A stretch of 64,000 nucleotides of DNA from Vibrio pomeroyi (GCF_024347595.1 NZ_AP025507.1:558001-622000), one strand, 5' to 3'. Positions 34,338 through 45,044 are shown, numbered from the stretch's first letter. Notes: generated by a model from the letters alone, not told the origin. Numbers and translations: made by a program.

Positions 34338-34448
34338 TGACCCTTCTTAAGCCGAGGGTCACCTAGCCAACTGACGTTGTTAGTGAACTTATGATTTGTT
34401 CACAAATATATAGAGCCAATCGCGATTATTGCGGTTGGCTATTTTTTT
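34338..34448 (+). ncRNA. qrr: Qrr quorum-regulatory small RNA
   Basis: This Hfq-dependent small RNA of about 111 nt represses or activates quorum-sensing targets (luxR/hapR/opaR-type and aphA mRNAs). Stem 1 is TGACCCT/AGGGTCA (34338-34344 with 34355-34361). It is followed by the near-invariant target-pairing region CCTAGCCAACTGACGTTG (from 34362) and TTAGTGAAC, whose GTGAAC pairs with GTTCAC (34383-34388 with 34398-34403). The terminator stem AGCCAATCGC/GCGGTTGGCT (34414-34423 with 34431-34440) ends in seven T. Sigma-54 and LuxO elements lie correctly upstream. The linker before the terminator (AAATATATAG) is AT-rich. Which numbered qrr copy this is cannot be told without the other loci. Confidence 0.95.
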
Positions 34449-34574
34449 GCCTGTCGTTTGGCCATCTCTAATTTCTATCGCTTATTCCCCATTCTCCAAG
34501 CGAAAAAAAAAGCCAGCCACCATCGGTGACTAGCTTCTGTTTTTCTCGAATCAATTTCGAATCGTGAACCTGTT

Positions 34575-37283
34575 TTAGTACCCCATTAACTGAAGTAAGT
34601 TCTCTGCTGTGCTTATCGCTTCTTTACGGTTAGCAATGTTGAGCTTTTGGTACAGGTTACGAATGTGAGTCTTGATTGTGGTACCTGCTACATCAAGTTC
34701 TTGAGCGATTTGCTCGTTACTGAATCCAGAATAGATCAGACCAAGTACTTGCCATTCACGCTGGGTGAGTGGGCTCGTGCGTACAAGCTCAGGAATGTTC
34801 GGGTGATTAACCAGATTCTCTACAAAGTCTTCGTCGAAGTGTACCGAGCGACTGCGTTGAGTCGTCGAGATATCTTTCATGATTTGTTGCGCGCGGTGAC
34901 GTTCTAAGTCACCTAATCCAGGCTTGTTGCTCAACTTATCCAAGATATGCCCGATAGTACCGCCATCGACCAAGAAGTTACCGACCATACCGGTTTGGTT
35001 GGTCATGTGTAGGGCTTCTTCTAGCAATACGCGCGCACTGTCTTCATCGTTGATCTGGGTGCGTAATACCGCTTCAACGATTAAGTTTCTGTTGGTATCG
35101 GTAATCAGATGCGAACGCTGAGCTTCACTCTTTAAGAACGCCAATGCTTCTTCTGCTTCTTCATACTGTTCAAGAATGATGTGAGCACGCACGATGTTAC
35201 GCCATTGAAGCTGACAGAAGTGGTTGCTTGCTGATTCAGGGCGAACAGCAACGCTCAACCAGTCACGGATTGCGTCTTTATCGCCTTTCACTTGCCAGAA
35301 CAAGATCAGAGATAGGGAAGCATTCGCTGTCCAATCCACATGGTAAGTTGATTGGCGCAACAAGTGCTGAATCTGGTCGATAAACTTCGACGCTTTATCA
35401 ATTTCGCCACGGCTCAGTGAAATACGAGCCAGCATCGAGTAGCTGTGTAGGTGCTTACTTGGTGAATGGTGACCAAGAATATCTAAGCCCTTGTAACAAC
35501 ACTCTTCTGCTTCATCTAATCGGTTCCAACACCAGAAAATCTGAGCTCGAACGCGCAACAAGAATTCATGCAGAGGCACATATTGCAGTTGGTGCTCTTC
35601 AATCAATTTGAAGGCGCTGTCTTGCAATTCAAATGCGGCTTGAACGTAGCCTTGAGCTATCAAGATTTCACTCTGCTGAAGAATCGCCCAAAGTGCCTGA
35701 TGGTAAACCTGATATTGGCGAGCGAGCTTCTCAGTTTGCTGCATCATTGGTAGAGCACGGCTCAGATTACCCATTACGTGATTCACTTCGCCAACAACCG
35801 AGGTTGCGACAATGCGACTACGGTAAACCGTTGTATTCAGCTGGCTCAATGAAAGCTCTGCAAGCTCGAGTGCTTTCTCTGGCTCATTACTGTTGATCGC
35901 GACTTGTGCACGTAATGCGTTGTATTGGCCTTGCTGCTGAGTATCCAATTCGATGTTTCGAGCTTGATACTGAGTTTCGGCTTCTTCTAACAGAGTACCC
36001 ACTTGATCATAACGGTGCTGACTTTGCGCTAGCCATGCACGCAGCATTGATAGCTTAGGTTCGCTGTACAGTTGGTCAGTAGTCAGCTGCTTGATCGCCA
36101 TCTCTAGTGATGACAACTCACCTTGGTTGAACATCTGCCAACCGTGTTCACTGAGGATCTGAACAATCAGCTGTGGGTCGTCTGCGCGCTGTGCGTGTCG
36201 CAAAGCTTGGTGAGGTGTTTTCTGTTTGATCCAAGCCTTAGCTGCACTTCGATGCAATTCCGCTTCTTGCTGCGGAATGCGAGCTTGGCGTTCGTGGGCT
36301 AGGAACTCACCAAATAGATTATGGAAGCGATACCAGTTCTTCTCGCCTTCAAGAGGGTAGATGAACAAACCAAATCGGTTAAGCGATTCAATCATACCGA
36401 GCGCGTCTTCACGCTGTGTTAGTGCGCAAACAAGTTCGTCGTTGAAGTGATCAAGCACCGAACACTGCATCAAGAACTGTCGGGTTTCTTTGTCTAGCAG
36501 GTCAAATACTTCTTCAACCAAGTAATCCCAAAGATGGGCATGGTTAAAGTGGGAGAACGACTCGGCAGATTGTGCCAGTGTGCGCTTTTGGTGCTGTGCT
36601 TGAAGGGCAATAAGCTGTAATGCAGAAGGCCAACCCTCTACATAACTACAAATACTGCCTGCAGTGGTGTCGTCAATGCCGTCGGCTACGCGTTGATTGA
36701 AGAAGCGTGTGGTTTCTTCTGTATCAAAAGCCAGAGAGTCGTTGCCAATCTCAATCATCAAATCACGAACGCGCAGGTTAGCTGTGCCAAGCGGTGGTGT
36801 GCCACGGCTAGTCACAACAAGCGTCAGGTTGTCGGGCATGTGTTTGAGGAAAAAGCGCATCGCTTCATGGATGTCGTCATTGTTCACCAAATGATAGTCA
36901 TCCAACACAAGGAAACACTCGTGGTGGAATTCAGACATCTCAGCAAACACTTCACTTAATAAAGAATGCAACGATGAAAACTGTCGTTTCTCTGCCAGCT
37001 TTTGGGCATTCGGGCAGGCATTTTGCGTCGCTTTATTAAGGGATTGGAGTAGGTAGTTGATGAAGCGGAAGGCATCGTTGTCACTATCATCGATGCTGTA
37101 CCAACCTACATTGGGTTTTTCTACCAGCCATTGGGCAGCCATGGTGGTTTTGCCGTATCCAGCTGGAGAGCGGAACAGTACTAGCTTATAGCAATCTGCA
37201 TTCTGAAGCAGATCGAGAACCCTAGGTCGCAGAATTGCATTGTGTAAGCGGCCGGGACGAGTCAGTTTCGAAGGGATCCACAT
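34575..37283 (-). CDS. malT: Maltose-regulon transcriptional activator MalT
   Basis: MalT is an ATP- and maltotriose-dependent activator of maltodextrin genes. The 902 residues (E. coli 901) start [20 protein letters not shown], a MalT hallmark. Walker A is SPAGYGKTT (39-47), followed by the STAND-type ATPase, winged helix, and a long TPR-like superhelix (about 430-800) that binds the inducer. A LuxR-type helix-turn-helix (about 835-902) has [20 protein letters not shown] and [19 protein letters not shown]. It is divergent from malP, with CRP-like sites in between. Its 3' end converges on the Qrr terminator about 125 bp away. Confidence 0.96.
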   Translation of the reverse strand: MWIPSKLTRPGRLHNAILRPRVLDLLQNADCYKLVLFRSPAGYGKTTMAAQWLVEKPNVGWYSIDDSDNDAFRFINYLLQSLNKATQNACPNAQKLAEKRQFSSLHSLLSEVFAEMSEFHHECFLVLDDYHLVNNDDIHEAMRFFLKHMPDNLTLVVTSRGTPPLGTANLRVRDLMIEIGNDSLAFDTEETTRFFNQRVADGIDDTTAGSICSYVEGWPSALQLIALQAQHQKRTLAQSAESFSHFNHAHLWDYLVEEVFDLLDKETRQFLMQCSVLDHFNDELVCALTQREDALGMIESLNRFGLFIYPLEGEKNWYRFHNLFGEFLAHERQARIPQQEAELHRSAAKAWIKQKTPHQALRHAQRADDPQLIVQILSEHGWQMFNQGELSSLEMAIKQLTTDQLYSEPKLSMLRAWLAQSQHRYDQVGTLLEEAETQYQARNIELDTQQQGQYNALRAQVAINSNEPEKALELAELSLSQLNTTVYRSRIVATSVVGEVNHVMGNLSRALPMMQQTEKLARQYQVYHQALWAILQQSEILIAQGYVQAAFELQDSAFKLIEEHQLQYVPLHEFLLRVRAQIFWCWNRLDEAEECCYKGLDILGHHSPSKHLHSYSMLARISLSRGEIDKASKFIDQIQHLLRQSTYHVDWTANASLSLILFWQVKGDKDAIRDWLSVAVRPESASNHFCQLQWRNIVRAHIILEQYEEAEEALAFLKSEAQRSHLITDTNRNLIVEAVLRTQINDEDSARVLLEEALHMTNQTGMVGNFLVDGGTIGHILDKLSNKPGLGDLERHRAQQIMKDISTTQRSRSVHFDEDFVENLVNHPNIPELVRTSPLTQREWQVLGLIYSGFSNEQIAQELDVAGTTIKTHIRNLYQKLNIANRKEAISTAENLLQLMGY

Positions 37284-37472
37284 GTCGAAGTTTTACACCT
37301 ATTCCGTGGCTATGTTCTGGAATATCCCAATCTATCGTTGAGTGCAGTCCAATGACATTAGCCTAATTACTTAAGTCTTTACTCATATTACGTGAAGCAA
37401 AACGATACCGACTATGATCCTCCTCAGAAACCTTGCACTCCTGCATGTTTTTGGGGTTCTACGCCCTTTATT

Positions 37473-37488
37473 TGTGACTTTGCTCACT
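37473..37488. promoter_or_regulatory. CRP-type site nearer malT
   Basis: TGTGACTTTGCTCACT keeps TGTGA-N6-TCAC of the CRP consensus. It lies about 190 bp upstream of the malT start codon, where cAMP-CRP control of malT would be expected. Confidence 0.6.
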
Positions 37489-37655
37489 TTGCGGGGTGGT
37501 TTGTGAATGTGACTTTGTCCTTTCTTACACATGTTTTTATGTAATAGATGAGAGTCCAAAAATATTTTCGTGATCTGAAACTCAGATTTGGCAATGACTT
37601 TAAATGGGTTAAATAAAAGTCACATCAATTGAAGTTAAGTTATCGAACGGGAGCT

Positions 37656-37671
37656 TGTGATCTTAATCACT
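37656..37671. promoter_or_regulatory. CRP-type site nearer malP
   Basis: TGTGATCTTAATCACT matches TGTGA-N6-TCACA at nine of ten fixed positions. It lies about 180 bp before malP, just upstream of the MalT-box-like cluster. Confidence 0.6.
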
Positions 37672-37850
37672 CCAAGTTTTTATTCTGGGCTAGAACATGA
37701 GAGTCAGATCACTAACCCAATCTGGGTACGCCCCCTACGCCCTCCCATCTACTCCTAGTTAGTCGTACGGCCGGGAGGATGTTTAGTTATTGGTGACCAT
37801 GCACGATATGTCACAGATGAATTAGAACTATTAAAAGCGAGATTTCTGAA

Positions 37851-40304
37851 ATGAAACCAACTCAGCAAAAAACTTTCGATAAAGTGTCATTCCAAGAGAG
37901 TGTTAAGAAACATCTATCTGCAACCTACGCAACAACAGTAGAAACCGCTGACAGCCGTTCATGGTATTTAGCAATGGGTCGTGCTCTTGCTGAGCTAACG
38001 ACATTCGATCTGTTAGAAACTGAAAACGATGAAAAAATCAAAAACGCGAAGAGTGTTAACTACCTTTCGCTAGAATTCTTGATTGGCCGTCTGACAGGTA
38101 ACAACCTAATCAGCATGGGCCTGTATGAGCAAATCACTCATGCAATGGAAGAGCTAGGTCAAAACCTAACTGACCTTCTAGAAGAAGAACGCGACCCATC
38201 ACTAGGTAATGGTGGTCTTGGTCGTCTAGCTGCTTGTTTCATGGATTCTTGTGCCGCTCAAGAATACCCAACAGTAGGCTACGGTCTTCACTACGAATAC
38301 GGTCTATTCAAACAGTCTTTCCAAGACGGTCGCCAACAAGAAGCACCTGACGCATGGCGCGGTGTTGAAGGTTACCCGTGGGAAGTGGCTCGTCCAGAAC
38401 TAGCACAACACATTGGTTTTTACGGTCATGTAGAAGTTGAATTCATTGACGGTAAAGAAGTTCGTACTTGGGTTCCAGGTATGGAAGTAAAAGCAATGCC
38501 TTGGGATCTACCAATCGTAGGTTACGAGTCAAGCACGGTTTACCCGCTGCGTCTTTGGGAATGTCAAGCAATCGCACCATTCTCACTAGCAAGCTTTAAT
38601 AACGGTGATTACTTCGAAGCGCAACACTCGCTAATCGATGCAGGTAACATCACTAAGGTTCTTTACCCGAACGACAACCACGAGAAAGGTAAGACACTGC
38701 GTTTAATGCAGCAGTACTTCCACTCAGCAGCATCGGTTCGCGATATTCTACGTCGCCACGAAGCAGCAGGTTTTGCTCTAGAAGATCTGCCTAAGCAAGA
38801 AACGATTCAGCTTAACGATACGCACCCAACGATTGCGATTCCTGAGCTAATGCGCATCCTGATTGACGAGAAAGGTCTATCTTGGGATCAAGCATGGGAA
38901 ATCAGTGCTCACACGTTCGCTTACACGAACCACACACTACTTCCAGAAGCGCTAGAGACTTGGTCTGAATCTTTGATCAATCGTCTTCTTCCACGTCACA
39001 TGGAAATCATCTTTGAAATCAACCACCGCTTCATGCAAGAAGTTCGCAAGATGTGGCCTGGTGACGGTGAGAAGCAAGCGAAGCTTTCTATCATCCAAGA
39101 AGGTTTCCACCGCATGGTTCGCATGGCAAACCTATGTGTGATTGGTTCTTACAAAGTGAACGGTGTAGCTGCGCTTCACTCTCAATTGGTTAAGAAAGAC
39201 TTGTTCCCTGAGTTCAACGAAATCTTCCCAGGTAAACTGACTAACGTAACGAACGGCATCACGCCACGTCGTTGGTTGAAGTTCTGTAACCCAGGTCTAT
39301 CAACGCTAATTACTGGCAAGATCGGTACTGAGTGGCCAGCAAAACTTGAGCAGCTAGAAGGCATCGCTAAGTTTGCAACAGACGCGAAATTCCAAAAAGA
39401 ATTCATGGCTGTTAAGAAAGAAAACAAACAGCGCCTTGCTGATTGGGTTCAAGAGAACATGGGTATCGAGCTAGATACTAACGCTATCTTCGACGTTCAA
39501 ATCAAGCGTCTACACGAATACAAGCGTCAGCACCTAGACTTGCTACACATTCTATCTCTGTACCACCGTATTCTTAACGAACCTGGTTTCGAGTGTGAGC
39601 CACGCGTATGTTTCTTCGCAGCGAAAGCAGCACCGGGTTACCACCTAGCGAAAGAAATCATCTTCGCAGTTAACAAGATTGCAGAGAAGATCAACAACGA
39701 TCCTCGCATTGGCAACAAGCTTAAAGTGGTATTCATCCCTGACTACCGTGTAAGCATGGCTGAAATCATCATCCCTGCAGCAGACGTTTCTCAGCAAATC
39801 TCACTGGCTGGTAAAGAAGCATCAGGTACGGGCAACATGAAGATGGCTCTAAACGGCGCTCTAACTATCGGTACGATGGATGGCGCGAACGTTGAGATTC
39901 GTGAAGAAGTTGGCGATGAGAACATCTACATCTTCGGTCTAGACGTTGATGGTGTTCAAGCACTGAAAGCTCAGGGCTACAACCCATACGACTACTACAA
40001 TGCAGACCCACTACTGAAAGCATCACTAGACCTATTGACTGGCGATGAGTTCACTCCTGGTCAACCAGGTCTTCTACGTGCAACGTTTGATAGCCTGCTA
40101 GACGGTGGTGACCCATACCTATGTCTTGCTGACTTCGCATCTTACGTGAAAGCGCATGAAGACATGGGAACGCAATACAAAGACCAAGCAGGTTGGGCTA
40201 AGAAAGCGATTCTTAACACAGCATTGGTTGGTAAGTTCACATCAGACCGCTCTATCCGCGATTACGTGAACAACATCTGGAAACTAGAAGCGGTTAACCG
40301 TTAA
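37851..40304 (+). CDS. malP: Maltodextrin/glycogen phosphorylase MalP
   Basis: This PLP enzyme releases glucose-1-phosphate from alpha-1,4-glucans. The 817 residues match the family (E. coli MalP 797). The cofactor Lys lies at about residue 664 in EASGTGNMKMALNGALTIGT, followed by MDGANVEI. SLGNGGLGRLAACFMDS and VTNGITPRRWL are phosphorylase hallmarks, and no N-terminal regulatory extension is present. Placement before malQ and after divergent malT identifies it as MalP, not a GlgP of a glycogen operon. With glgX and glgB in the same window it may serve both routes. Codon use is strongly biased, pointing to high expression. Confidence 0.95.
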   Translation: MKPTQQKTFDKVSFQESVKKHLSATYATTVETADSRSWYLAMGRALAELTTFDLLETENDEKIKNAKSVNYLSLEFLIGRLTGNNLISMGLYEQITHAMEELGQNLTDLLEEERDPSLGNGGLGRLAACFMDSCAAQEYPTVGYGLHYEYGLFKQSFQDGRQQEAPDAWRGVEGYPWEVARPELAQHIGFYGHVEVEFIDGKEVRTWVPGMEVKAMPWDLPIVGYESSTVYPLRLWECQAIAPFSLASFNNGDYFEAQHSLIDAGNITKVLYPNDNHEKGKTLRLMQQYFHSAASVRDILRRHEAAGFALEDLPKQETIQLNDTHPTIAIPELMRILIDEKGLSWDQAWEISAHTFAYTNHTLLPEALETWSESLINRLLPRHMEIIFEINHRFMQEVRKMWPGDGEKQAKLSIIQEGFHRMVRMANLCVIGSYKVNGVAALHSQLVKKDLFPEFNEIFPGKLTNVTNGITPRRWLKFCNPGLSTLITGKIGTEWPAKLEQLEGIAKFATDAKFQKEFMAVKKENKQRLADWVQENMGIELDTNAIFDVQIKRLHEYKRQHLDLLHILSLYHRILNEPGFECEPRVCFFAAKAAPGYHLAKEIIFAVNKIAEKINNDPRIGNKLKVVFIPDYRVSMAEIIIPAADVSQQISLAGKEASGTGNMKMALNGALTIGTMDGANVEIREEVGDENIYIFGLDVDGVQALKAQGYNPYDYYNADPLLKASLDLLTGDEFTPGQPGLLRATFDSLLDGGDPYLCLADFASYVKAHEDMGTQYKDQAGWAKKAILNTALVGKFTSDRSIRDYVNNIWKLEAVNR

Positions 40305-40316
40305 TAGTTCCCAAGT

Positions 40317-40341
40317 AGCCAAGGCAGCCTCTGCCTTGGCT
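40317..40341 (+). terminator. Hairpin just after malP (weak terminator or processing site)
   Basis: A perfect 11-bp stem AGCCAAGGCAG/CTGCCTTGGCT (40317-40327 with 40331-40341) has a 3-nt loop. No T tract follows, so it more likely stabilises the malP 3' end than ends transcription fully. Confidence 0.55.
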
Positions 40342-40413
40342 CAATTAGCTTGTGAGCAAACAGACGGCTTATCCGATAGCAATGCTTACAAACTGATTGT
40401 CACAAGCTAATTG
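40342..40413. repeat. 14-bp perfect inverted repeat between malP and malQ
   Basis: CAATTAGCTTGTGA (40342-40355) and TCACAAGCTAATTG (40400-40413) are exact reverse complements 44 nt apart, directly after the malP hairpin. In RNA they could form a long stem enclosing a 44-nt loop. Confidence 0.9.
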
Positions 40414-40480
40414 ATTAGTAAAAAATTAAATAAACAACCCTACAAAAATTGAAAGCGTCAGAACGTTTTCGGAGAGAGCG

Positions 40481-42661
40481 ATGAAAGAACAGACCGTATT
40501 AAAACAAGTCGCAGAAATGGCAAACATTGCCGACAGTTACGTTAGTGCGTGGGGCGATGAAGCACAGGTATCAGACGAAACTATTACGTCTCTATTGGCT
40601 TCATTGGGCTACGATACAAGCAGCGATGATGCACTATTAAAGTCAGCAGAAAGAAAACACAAAAAAGATGTACTAGACCCAGTTCTTGTCTTGCGTGATG
40701 GTGAGCCAGTAGAAGTGGCGCTGAATTTAGGTGTTAGTGCTCGTGAAAGCGAGTTCAGCTGGCGCTTAGAAACCGAGCAAGGAGAGGTACTCGAAGGCTA
40801 TCTTCAATCTCAAGTCGTTCGTGATGAGCGTGCCGAGGGTGGCCCTTTAGTGTTTGCATTGCCAAGTGATTTGGCATGGGGTTATCACAAGCTAATTGTG
40901 AGCCGTAAGCGCCGTAAGAAGCCTTACGAGATGACACTGATCATTACGCCAAAAGCGTGTTTCAAGCAGTCTCCAATTGAGCAAGGCAAAAAGCTTTGGG
41001 GACCAAGTGTTCAGCTTTACACACTAAGAACTCAACACAACTGGGGTATTGGTGACTTCGGTGACCTAAAACAGTTGGTTGCTGATATCGCGTCTCGCGG
41101 CGGTGACTTCGTTGGTCTAAACCCGATCCACTCATTGTTCCCTGCGAACCCGGAAGGTGCGAGCCCATACAGCCCGTCTTCACGTCGTTGGTTGAACATC
41201 TTATACATTGATGTGAGCTCAGTTCCTGAATTTGCATTAAGTGCAGAAGCACAACAAACCGTAGGCAGCGCAGAGTTCCAACAGCGCCTACAGAAAGCTC
41301 GTGATGCACACTGGGTGAATTACACGGAAGTGTCTGAGCTGAAGATGAGCATCTTGCCTTTGCTATTCGCAGAGTTTAAGACTCGTCACCTAGACAAGAA
41401 CAGCGATCGTGCACAAGCCTTCCTAGCGTTTGTGGAAGAGGGCGGCGACAGCCTGATGCACCAAGCGGCATTCGATGCACTGCACGGTGAATTGCATGCT
41501 GAAGATTCTGGCATGTGGGGTTGGCCGGTATTCCCTGAGAAATACCGTACATTCGACAGCCCAGCAACACAGAAATACATCAAAGAGAACCTAGAGCAAG
41601 TGCATCTTTACATGTACCTGCAATGGTTAGCAGATTGCCAAATCAACGATGCTCAATCGCTTGCTGAAGAGAAAGGCATGGCGGTTGGTCTGTACCGAGA
41701 TCTAGCGGTAGGCGTTGCAGATTCAGGCAGCGAGACTTGGGCTGACGAAGGCAACCTAGTAATGGATGCGAGCATCGGTGCTCCACCAGATATCCTTGGT
41801 CCTCTAGGCCAAAACTGGGGCTTACCACCGCTGAACCCAGAAGTGCTTCTAGAAACAAGCTACGATGCTTACATCAAGTTGCTTCGTGCGAATATGAAAC
41901 ACTGTGGTGCACTGCGTATTGACCACGTGTTAGGTCTACTGCGTTTATGGTGGATTCCAAAAGGCGAAAACGCAACGAAGGGCGCGTACATCTACTACCC
42001 AGTCCAAGATATGCTGTCGATTCTTGCGCTTGAATCTCACCGTTACCAATGTAGCGTTATCGGTGAAGATTTAGGTACGGTGCCAGATGAGATCGTAGAC
42101 ATCCTAGCGGATGCTGGCGTGCACTCTTACAAAGTGTTCTTCTTCGAAACATCAGAAGAAGATGGTGGCTTCATCTCTCCGAAACACTACGCATCGCAAT
42201 CAATGGCAGCACTGTGTACGCACGATATGCCAACATTACGTGGCTTCTGGCACTGCGATGACTTGAAGATGGGGCAAGAGATTGGTTTATACCCAGACGC
42301 AGCACAGCTAGAAACTCTGTTCGATGACCGTCTTGAGTGTAAGCAAGGTATCTTAGACTCAGTAGCATGGCACGGTTTCCTACCTGAAGGTGTTGGCCGC
42401 GATGCAAGCCAAGTACCGATGGATTCTTACCTTGCAGAAGCACTTCAACTGCACGTTGCGGCTGGTGGTTCAACACTGCTAAGTGTCCAATTGGAAGACT
42501 GGCTAGAGATGGATAAGCCAGTAAACATTCCTGGTACCGTCGATGAGTACCCTAACTGGCGTCGTAAACTATCAATGAACTTGGACGAAATCTTTGCCCA
42601 CGAAGGCGTTAATCGCATCGCTTCTAAGCTGACAGACGTTCGAGAAAAAGCAGGTAAGTAA
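40481..42661 (+). CDS. malQ: 4-alpha-glucanotransferase MalQ (amylomaltase, GH77)
   Basis: MalQ disproportionates maltodextrins, releasing glucose and building longer chains for MalP. The 726 residues include an N-terminal extension typical of proteobacterial MalQ (about 1-150) and the GH77 barrel with Asp 481 (RIDHVLGL), Glu 529 (GEDLGTVP) and Asp 582 (THDMPTL). GGAGAG precedes the ATG. It lies 176 bp after malP, with a hairpin and long inverted repeat in the gap that may set separate expression levels. Confidence 0.95.
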   Translation: MKEQTVLKQVAEMANIADSYVSAWGDEAQVSDETITSLLASLGYDTSSDDALLKSAERKHKKDVLDPVLVLRDGEPVEVALNLGVSARESEFSWRLETEQGEVLEGYLQSQVVRDERAEGGPLVFALPSDLAWGYHKLIVSRKRRKKPYEMTLIITPKACFKQSPIEQGKKLWGPSVQLYTLRTQHNWGIGDFGDLKQLVADIASRGGDFVGLNPIHSLFPANPEGASPYSPSSRRWLNILYIDVSSVPEFALSAEAQQTVGSAEFQQRLQKARDAHWVNYTEVSELKMSILPLLFAEFKTRHLDKNSDRAQAFLAFVEEGGDSLMHQAAFDALHGELHAEDSGMWGWPVFPEKYRTFDSPATQKYIKENLEQVHLYMYLQWLADCQINDAQSLAEEKGMAVGLYRDLAVGVADSGSETWADEGNLVMDASIGAPPDILGPLGQNWGLPPLNPEVLLETSYDAYIKLLRANMKHCGALRIDHVLGLLRLWWIPKGENATKGAYIYYPVQDMLSILALESHRYQCSVIGEDLGTVPDEIVDILADAGVHSYKVFFFETSEEDGGFISPKHYASQSMAALCTHDMPTLRGFWHCDDLKMGQEIGLYPDAAQLETLFDDRLECKQGILDSVAWHGFLPEGVGRDASQVPMDSYLAEALQLHVAAGGSTLLSVQLEDWLEMDKPVNIPGTVDEYPNWRRKLSMNLDEIFAHEGVNRIASKLTDVREKAGK

Positions 42662-42771
42662 TGACATTGAGTGACTTGAATATAGGTGGTTTTTTGCTTA
42701 CGGCGTACGAAACTACAACCTCGGTCACTCAATAATGAATGCTCATCTGGTAGAATAAACCGTCGTTATAT

Positions 42772-42797
42772 TGCCCGCACTAATAGCGGGCATTTTT
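42772..42797 (+). terminator. Terminator between malQ and glgB
   Basis: The stem TGCCCGC/GCGGGCA (42772-42778 with 42786-42792) with a 7-nt loop is followed by TTTTTG. Because glgB starts about 40 bp on, it may act as an attenuator with partial read-through. Confidence 0.8.
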
Positions 42798-42836
42798 GTA
42801 TTATATTTTTTGGATGTTTGGTTAGGGAGAAACGTT

Positions 42837-45020
42837 TTGGAACTAAGTTCGATTTCAAAGCAAAAACAAATATATACCCAACTATCACAGGCTTGCTTCA
42901 CAGACCCATTTGCGTTTTTAGGTCCATACCTACCTTCTGATCAAGGTGCATTACGTGTATGGATTCCTGGAGCAGATAAAGTCGAGTTGATTGTTGGAAA
43001 GGAACCTCGTATTGAGTTAACGCGAGAGGGTGAAAGTGGTTTCATTCTTAAGCAAGAAAGAGACTTACGTTTTACTCACTATAAGCTTGCAGTTGATTGG
43101 GCTGGAGTAGAGCAGATCATTGATGATCCATACCAGTACCATGATCTGTACGCGAGTTATGAAGACCTTCACACACCGAAAGATATGTACCATCACATGG
43201 GGGCTCAGTTTATTACACTAGAGCGTGATGGACAGACGATTTCAGGTACTCGTTTCTTGGTGTATGCACCGCATGCAACAGCGGCAAGTTTGGTGGGTAA
43301 CTTCAACTCTTGGGATGGTCGCCGCCACCCAATGCAACGTCTAGATTACGGTATGTGGGGCCTATTCATTCCTGAATTGGAAGAGGGCGCTCAATACAAG
43401 TTTGAGTTAAAAGGACCAGATGGCGAAGGCTTACCACATAAAGCTGACCCATGGGGTTTCTACTCCGAGCAATACCCATCATTTTCTTCTGTGACTTACG
43501 ATCACGCTCGTTACGAGTGGCAAGATGCTAAGTGGCAGAATCGTCCAGTGACGCAAAAGCGCAAAGAAGCGCTTTCGTTCTATGAATTGCATGCCGGTTC
43601 TTGGAAGCGTAATGCTGAAGGCGAATTCCTAAATTACCGTGAGCTAGCGGCAGAGCTGATTCCATACCTAACGGATCTTGGCTATACGCACGTTGAATTG
43701 ATGCCTGTTTCAGAGCACCCATTCTACGGCTCTTGGGGTTACCAACCTGTTGGTCTTTTCGCACCGACCAGCCGTTTCGGTTCACCGGATGACTTCAAAT
43801 ACTTCGTCGACCAATGTCACCAAGCGGGCCTTGGCGTTGTGCTTGACTGGGTTCCAGCTCACTTCCCAAGTGACGATCACGGTTTAGCTAATTTCGACGG
43901 TACGCCGTTGTTCCACGATCCAGACCCACGTCGTGGTTGGCACCAAGACTGGAACTCGTACATTTATGACTTAGGTCGTGAACATGTGCGTCGTTTCTTA
44001 GTGGCAAATGCGCTGTATTGGTTCGAACAATTCCATATTGATGGTATCCGTGTTGATGCGGTAGCTTCGATGTTGTACTTGGATTACTCACGTAGCCATG
44101 ATCAGTGGATTCCAAACGTAGATGGTGGCAACGAAAACTACGACGCTATCGCTACCCTTAAGTGGATGAACGAAGAAGTGTACAAGCACTTCCCGAATGC
44201 GATGACCATTGCGGAAGAATCGACGGCGTTCCCTGGTGTTTCAGCACCGACCTTTATGGGCGGCTTAGGCTTCGGCTTTAAGTGGAACATGGGTTGGATG
44301 CACGATAGCTTGTCTTACATCCAAGAAGATCCAATCAACCGTAAATATCACCACGATACGATTACCTTCCCGCTGGTTTATGCACACAGTGAGAACTACG
44401 TATTGTCTCTGTCTCACGATGAGGTGGTTTACGGTAAAGGTTCTATCCATAACAAGATGCCAGGTGATGAGTGGCAGCAAACGGCTAACCTACGTGCTTA
44501 CATGGGTTACATGTATGCACAACCGGGTAAGAAGTTGAACTTCATGGGGGCTGAATTTGGTCAAACGGCTGAATGGAACCATGACGACCAACTGCAATGG
44601 TTCTTGTTAGATTATGAGCGTCATCAAGGTGTTCAGCGCTTAACCAAAGACCTGAATAATCTGTACCGTTCTGAAGCTGCCATGCACGATCTTGATTTTG
44701 ACCCGAAAGGCTTTGAATGGCGTCTTCAAGATTCAGCAGAAGCGAGCATTCTAGCGCACGAACGTATCAGTGAATCTGGTGAGCGCATATTGGTGGTATC
44801 TAACTTTACGCCTGTACCTCACGAGCATTTCCGCTTAGGTGTGCCAGTACAAGGTAAGTACTCACTATTGTTGAATACTGACTCGACTGACTACGCCGGT
44901 AGTGGTTTTGAAGTGAAGCAGACTGCGGAGATCGAATCAGTAGAAAGCGAAGGTCTGGATACATCGATTGAGTTGCGTTTACCGCCGCTATCAACAGTCT
45001 TCTATAAACTGAATTCGTAA
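42837..45020 (+). CDS. glgB: 1,4-alpha-glucan branching enzyme GlgB
   Basis: GlgB makes alpha-1,6 branches in glycogen. I place the start at TTG 42837 (GGGAG site 7 nt upstream), giving 727 residues, equal to E. coli GlgB; the ATG at 42771 lies in the malQ terminator and adds foreign sequence. An N1 domain and CBM48 (about 15-220) precede the GH13 barrel with Asp 407 ([13 protein letters not shown]), Glu 460 (TIAEES) and the SHDEV motif near 528. The C-terminal beta domain ends [12 protein letters not shown]. It lies behind malQ, an arrangement I recall from other vibrios, linking maltodextrin supply to glycogen structure. Confidence 0.94.
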   Translation: MELSSISKQKQIYTQLSQACFTDPFAFLGPYLPSDQGALRVWIPGADKVELIVGKEPRIELTREGESGFILKQERDLRFTHYKLAVDWAGVEQIIDDPYQYHDLYASYEDLHTPKDMYHHMGAQFITLERDGQTISGTRFLVYAPHATAASLVGNFNSWDGRRHPMQRLDYGMWGLFIPELEEGAQYKFELKGPDGEGLPHKADPWGFYSEQYPSFSSVTYDHARYEWQDAKWQNRPVTQKRKEALSFYELHAGSWKRNAEGEFLNYRELAAELIPYLTDLGYTHVELMPVSEHPFYGSWGYQPVGLFAPTSRFGSPDDFKYFVDQCHQAGLGVVLDWVPAHFPSDDHGLANFDGTPLFHDPDPRRGWHQDWNSYIYDLGREHVRRFLVANALYWFEQFHIDGIRVDAVASMLYLDYSRSHDQWIPNVDGGNENYDAIATLKWMNEEVYKHFPNAMTIAEESTAFPGVSAPTFMGGLGFGFKWNMGWMHDSLSYIQEDPINRKYHHDTITFPLVYAHSENYVLSLSHDEVVYGKGSIHNKMPGDEWQQTANLRAYMGYMYAQPGKKLNFMGAEFGQTAEWNHDDQLQWFLLDYERHQGVQRLTKDLNNLYRSEAAMHDLDFDPKGFEWRLQDSAEASILAHERISESGERILVVSNFTPVPHEHFRLGVPVQGKYSLLLNTDSTDYAGSGFEVKQTAEIESVESEGLDTSIELRLPPLSTVFYKLNS

Positions 45021-45044
45021 TATAATTCATGTAGTAGAAAGTAA

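Larger units (their letters stand above)
37284..37850. promoter_or_regulatory. malT-malP divergent control region with MalT-box-like sequences
   Basis: These 567 bp separate malT and malP. MalT-box-like elements include, on the reverse strand, GAGGAGGAT (37417-37425), GGGAGGGC (37739-37746), GGAGTAGATGGGAGG (37741-37755) and, on the forward strand, GGGAGGATG (37773-37781). The two CRP sites are listed separately. The boxes near 37740-37780 lie about 70-110 bp before malP. Confidence 0.5.

Noticed and set aside
40962..41309. Antisense open frame of 115 codons inside malQ
   Set aside because: It is a shadow of strongly biased codons of malQ; no independent signals.
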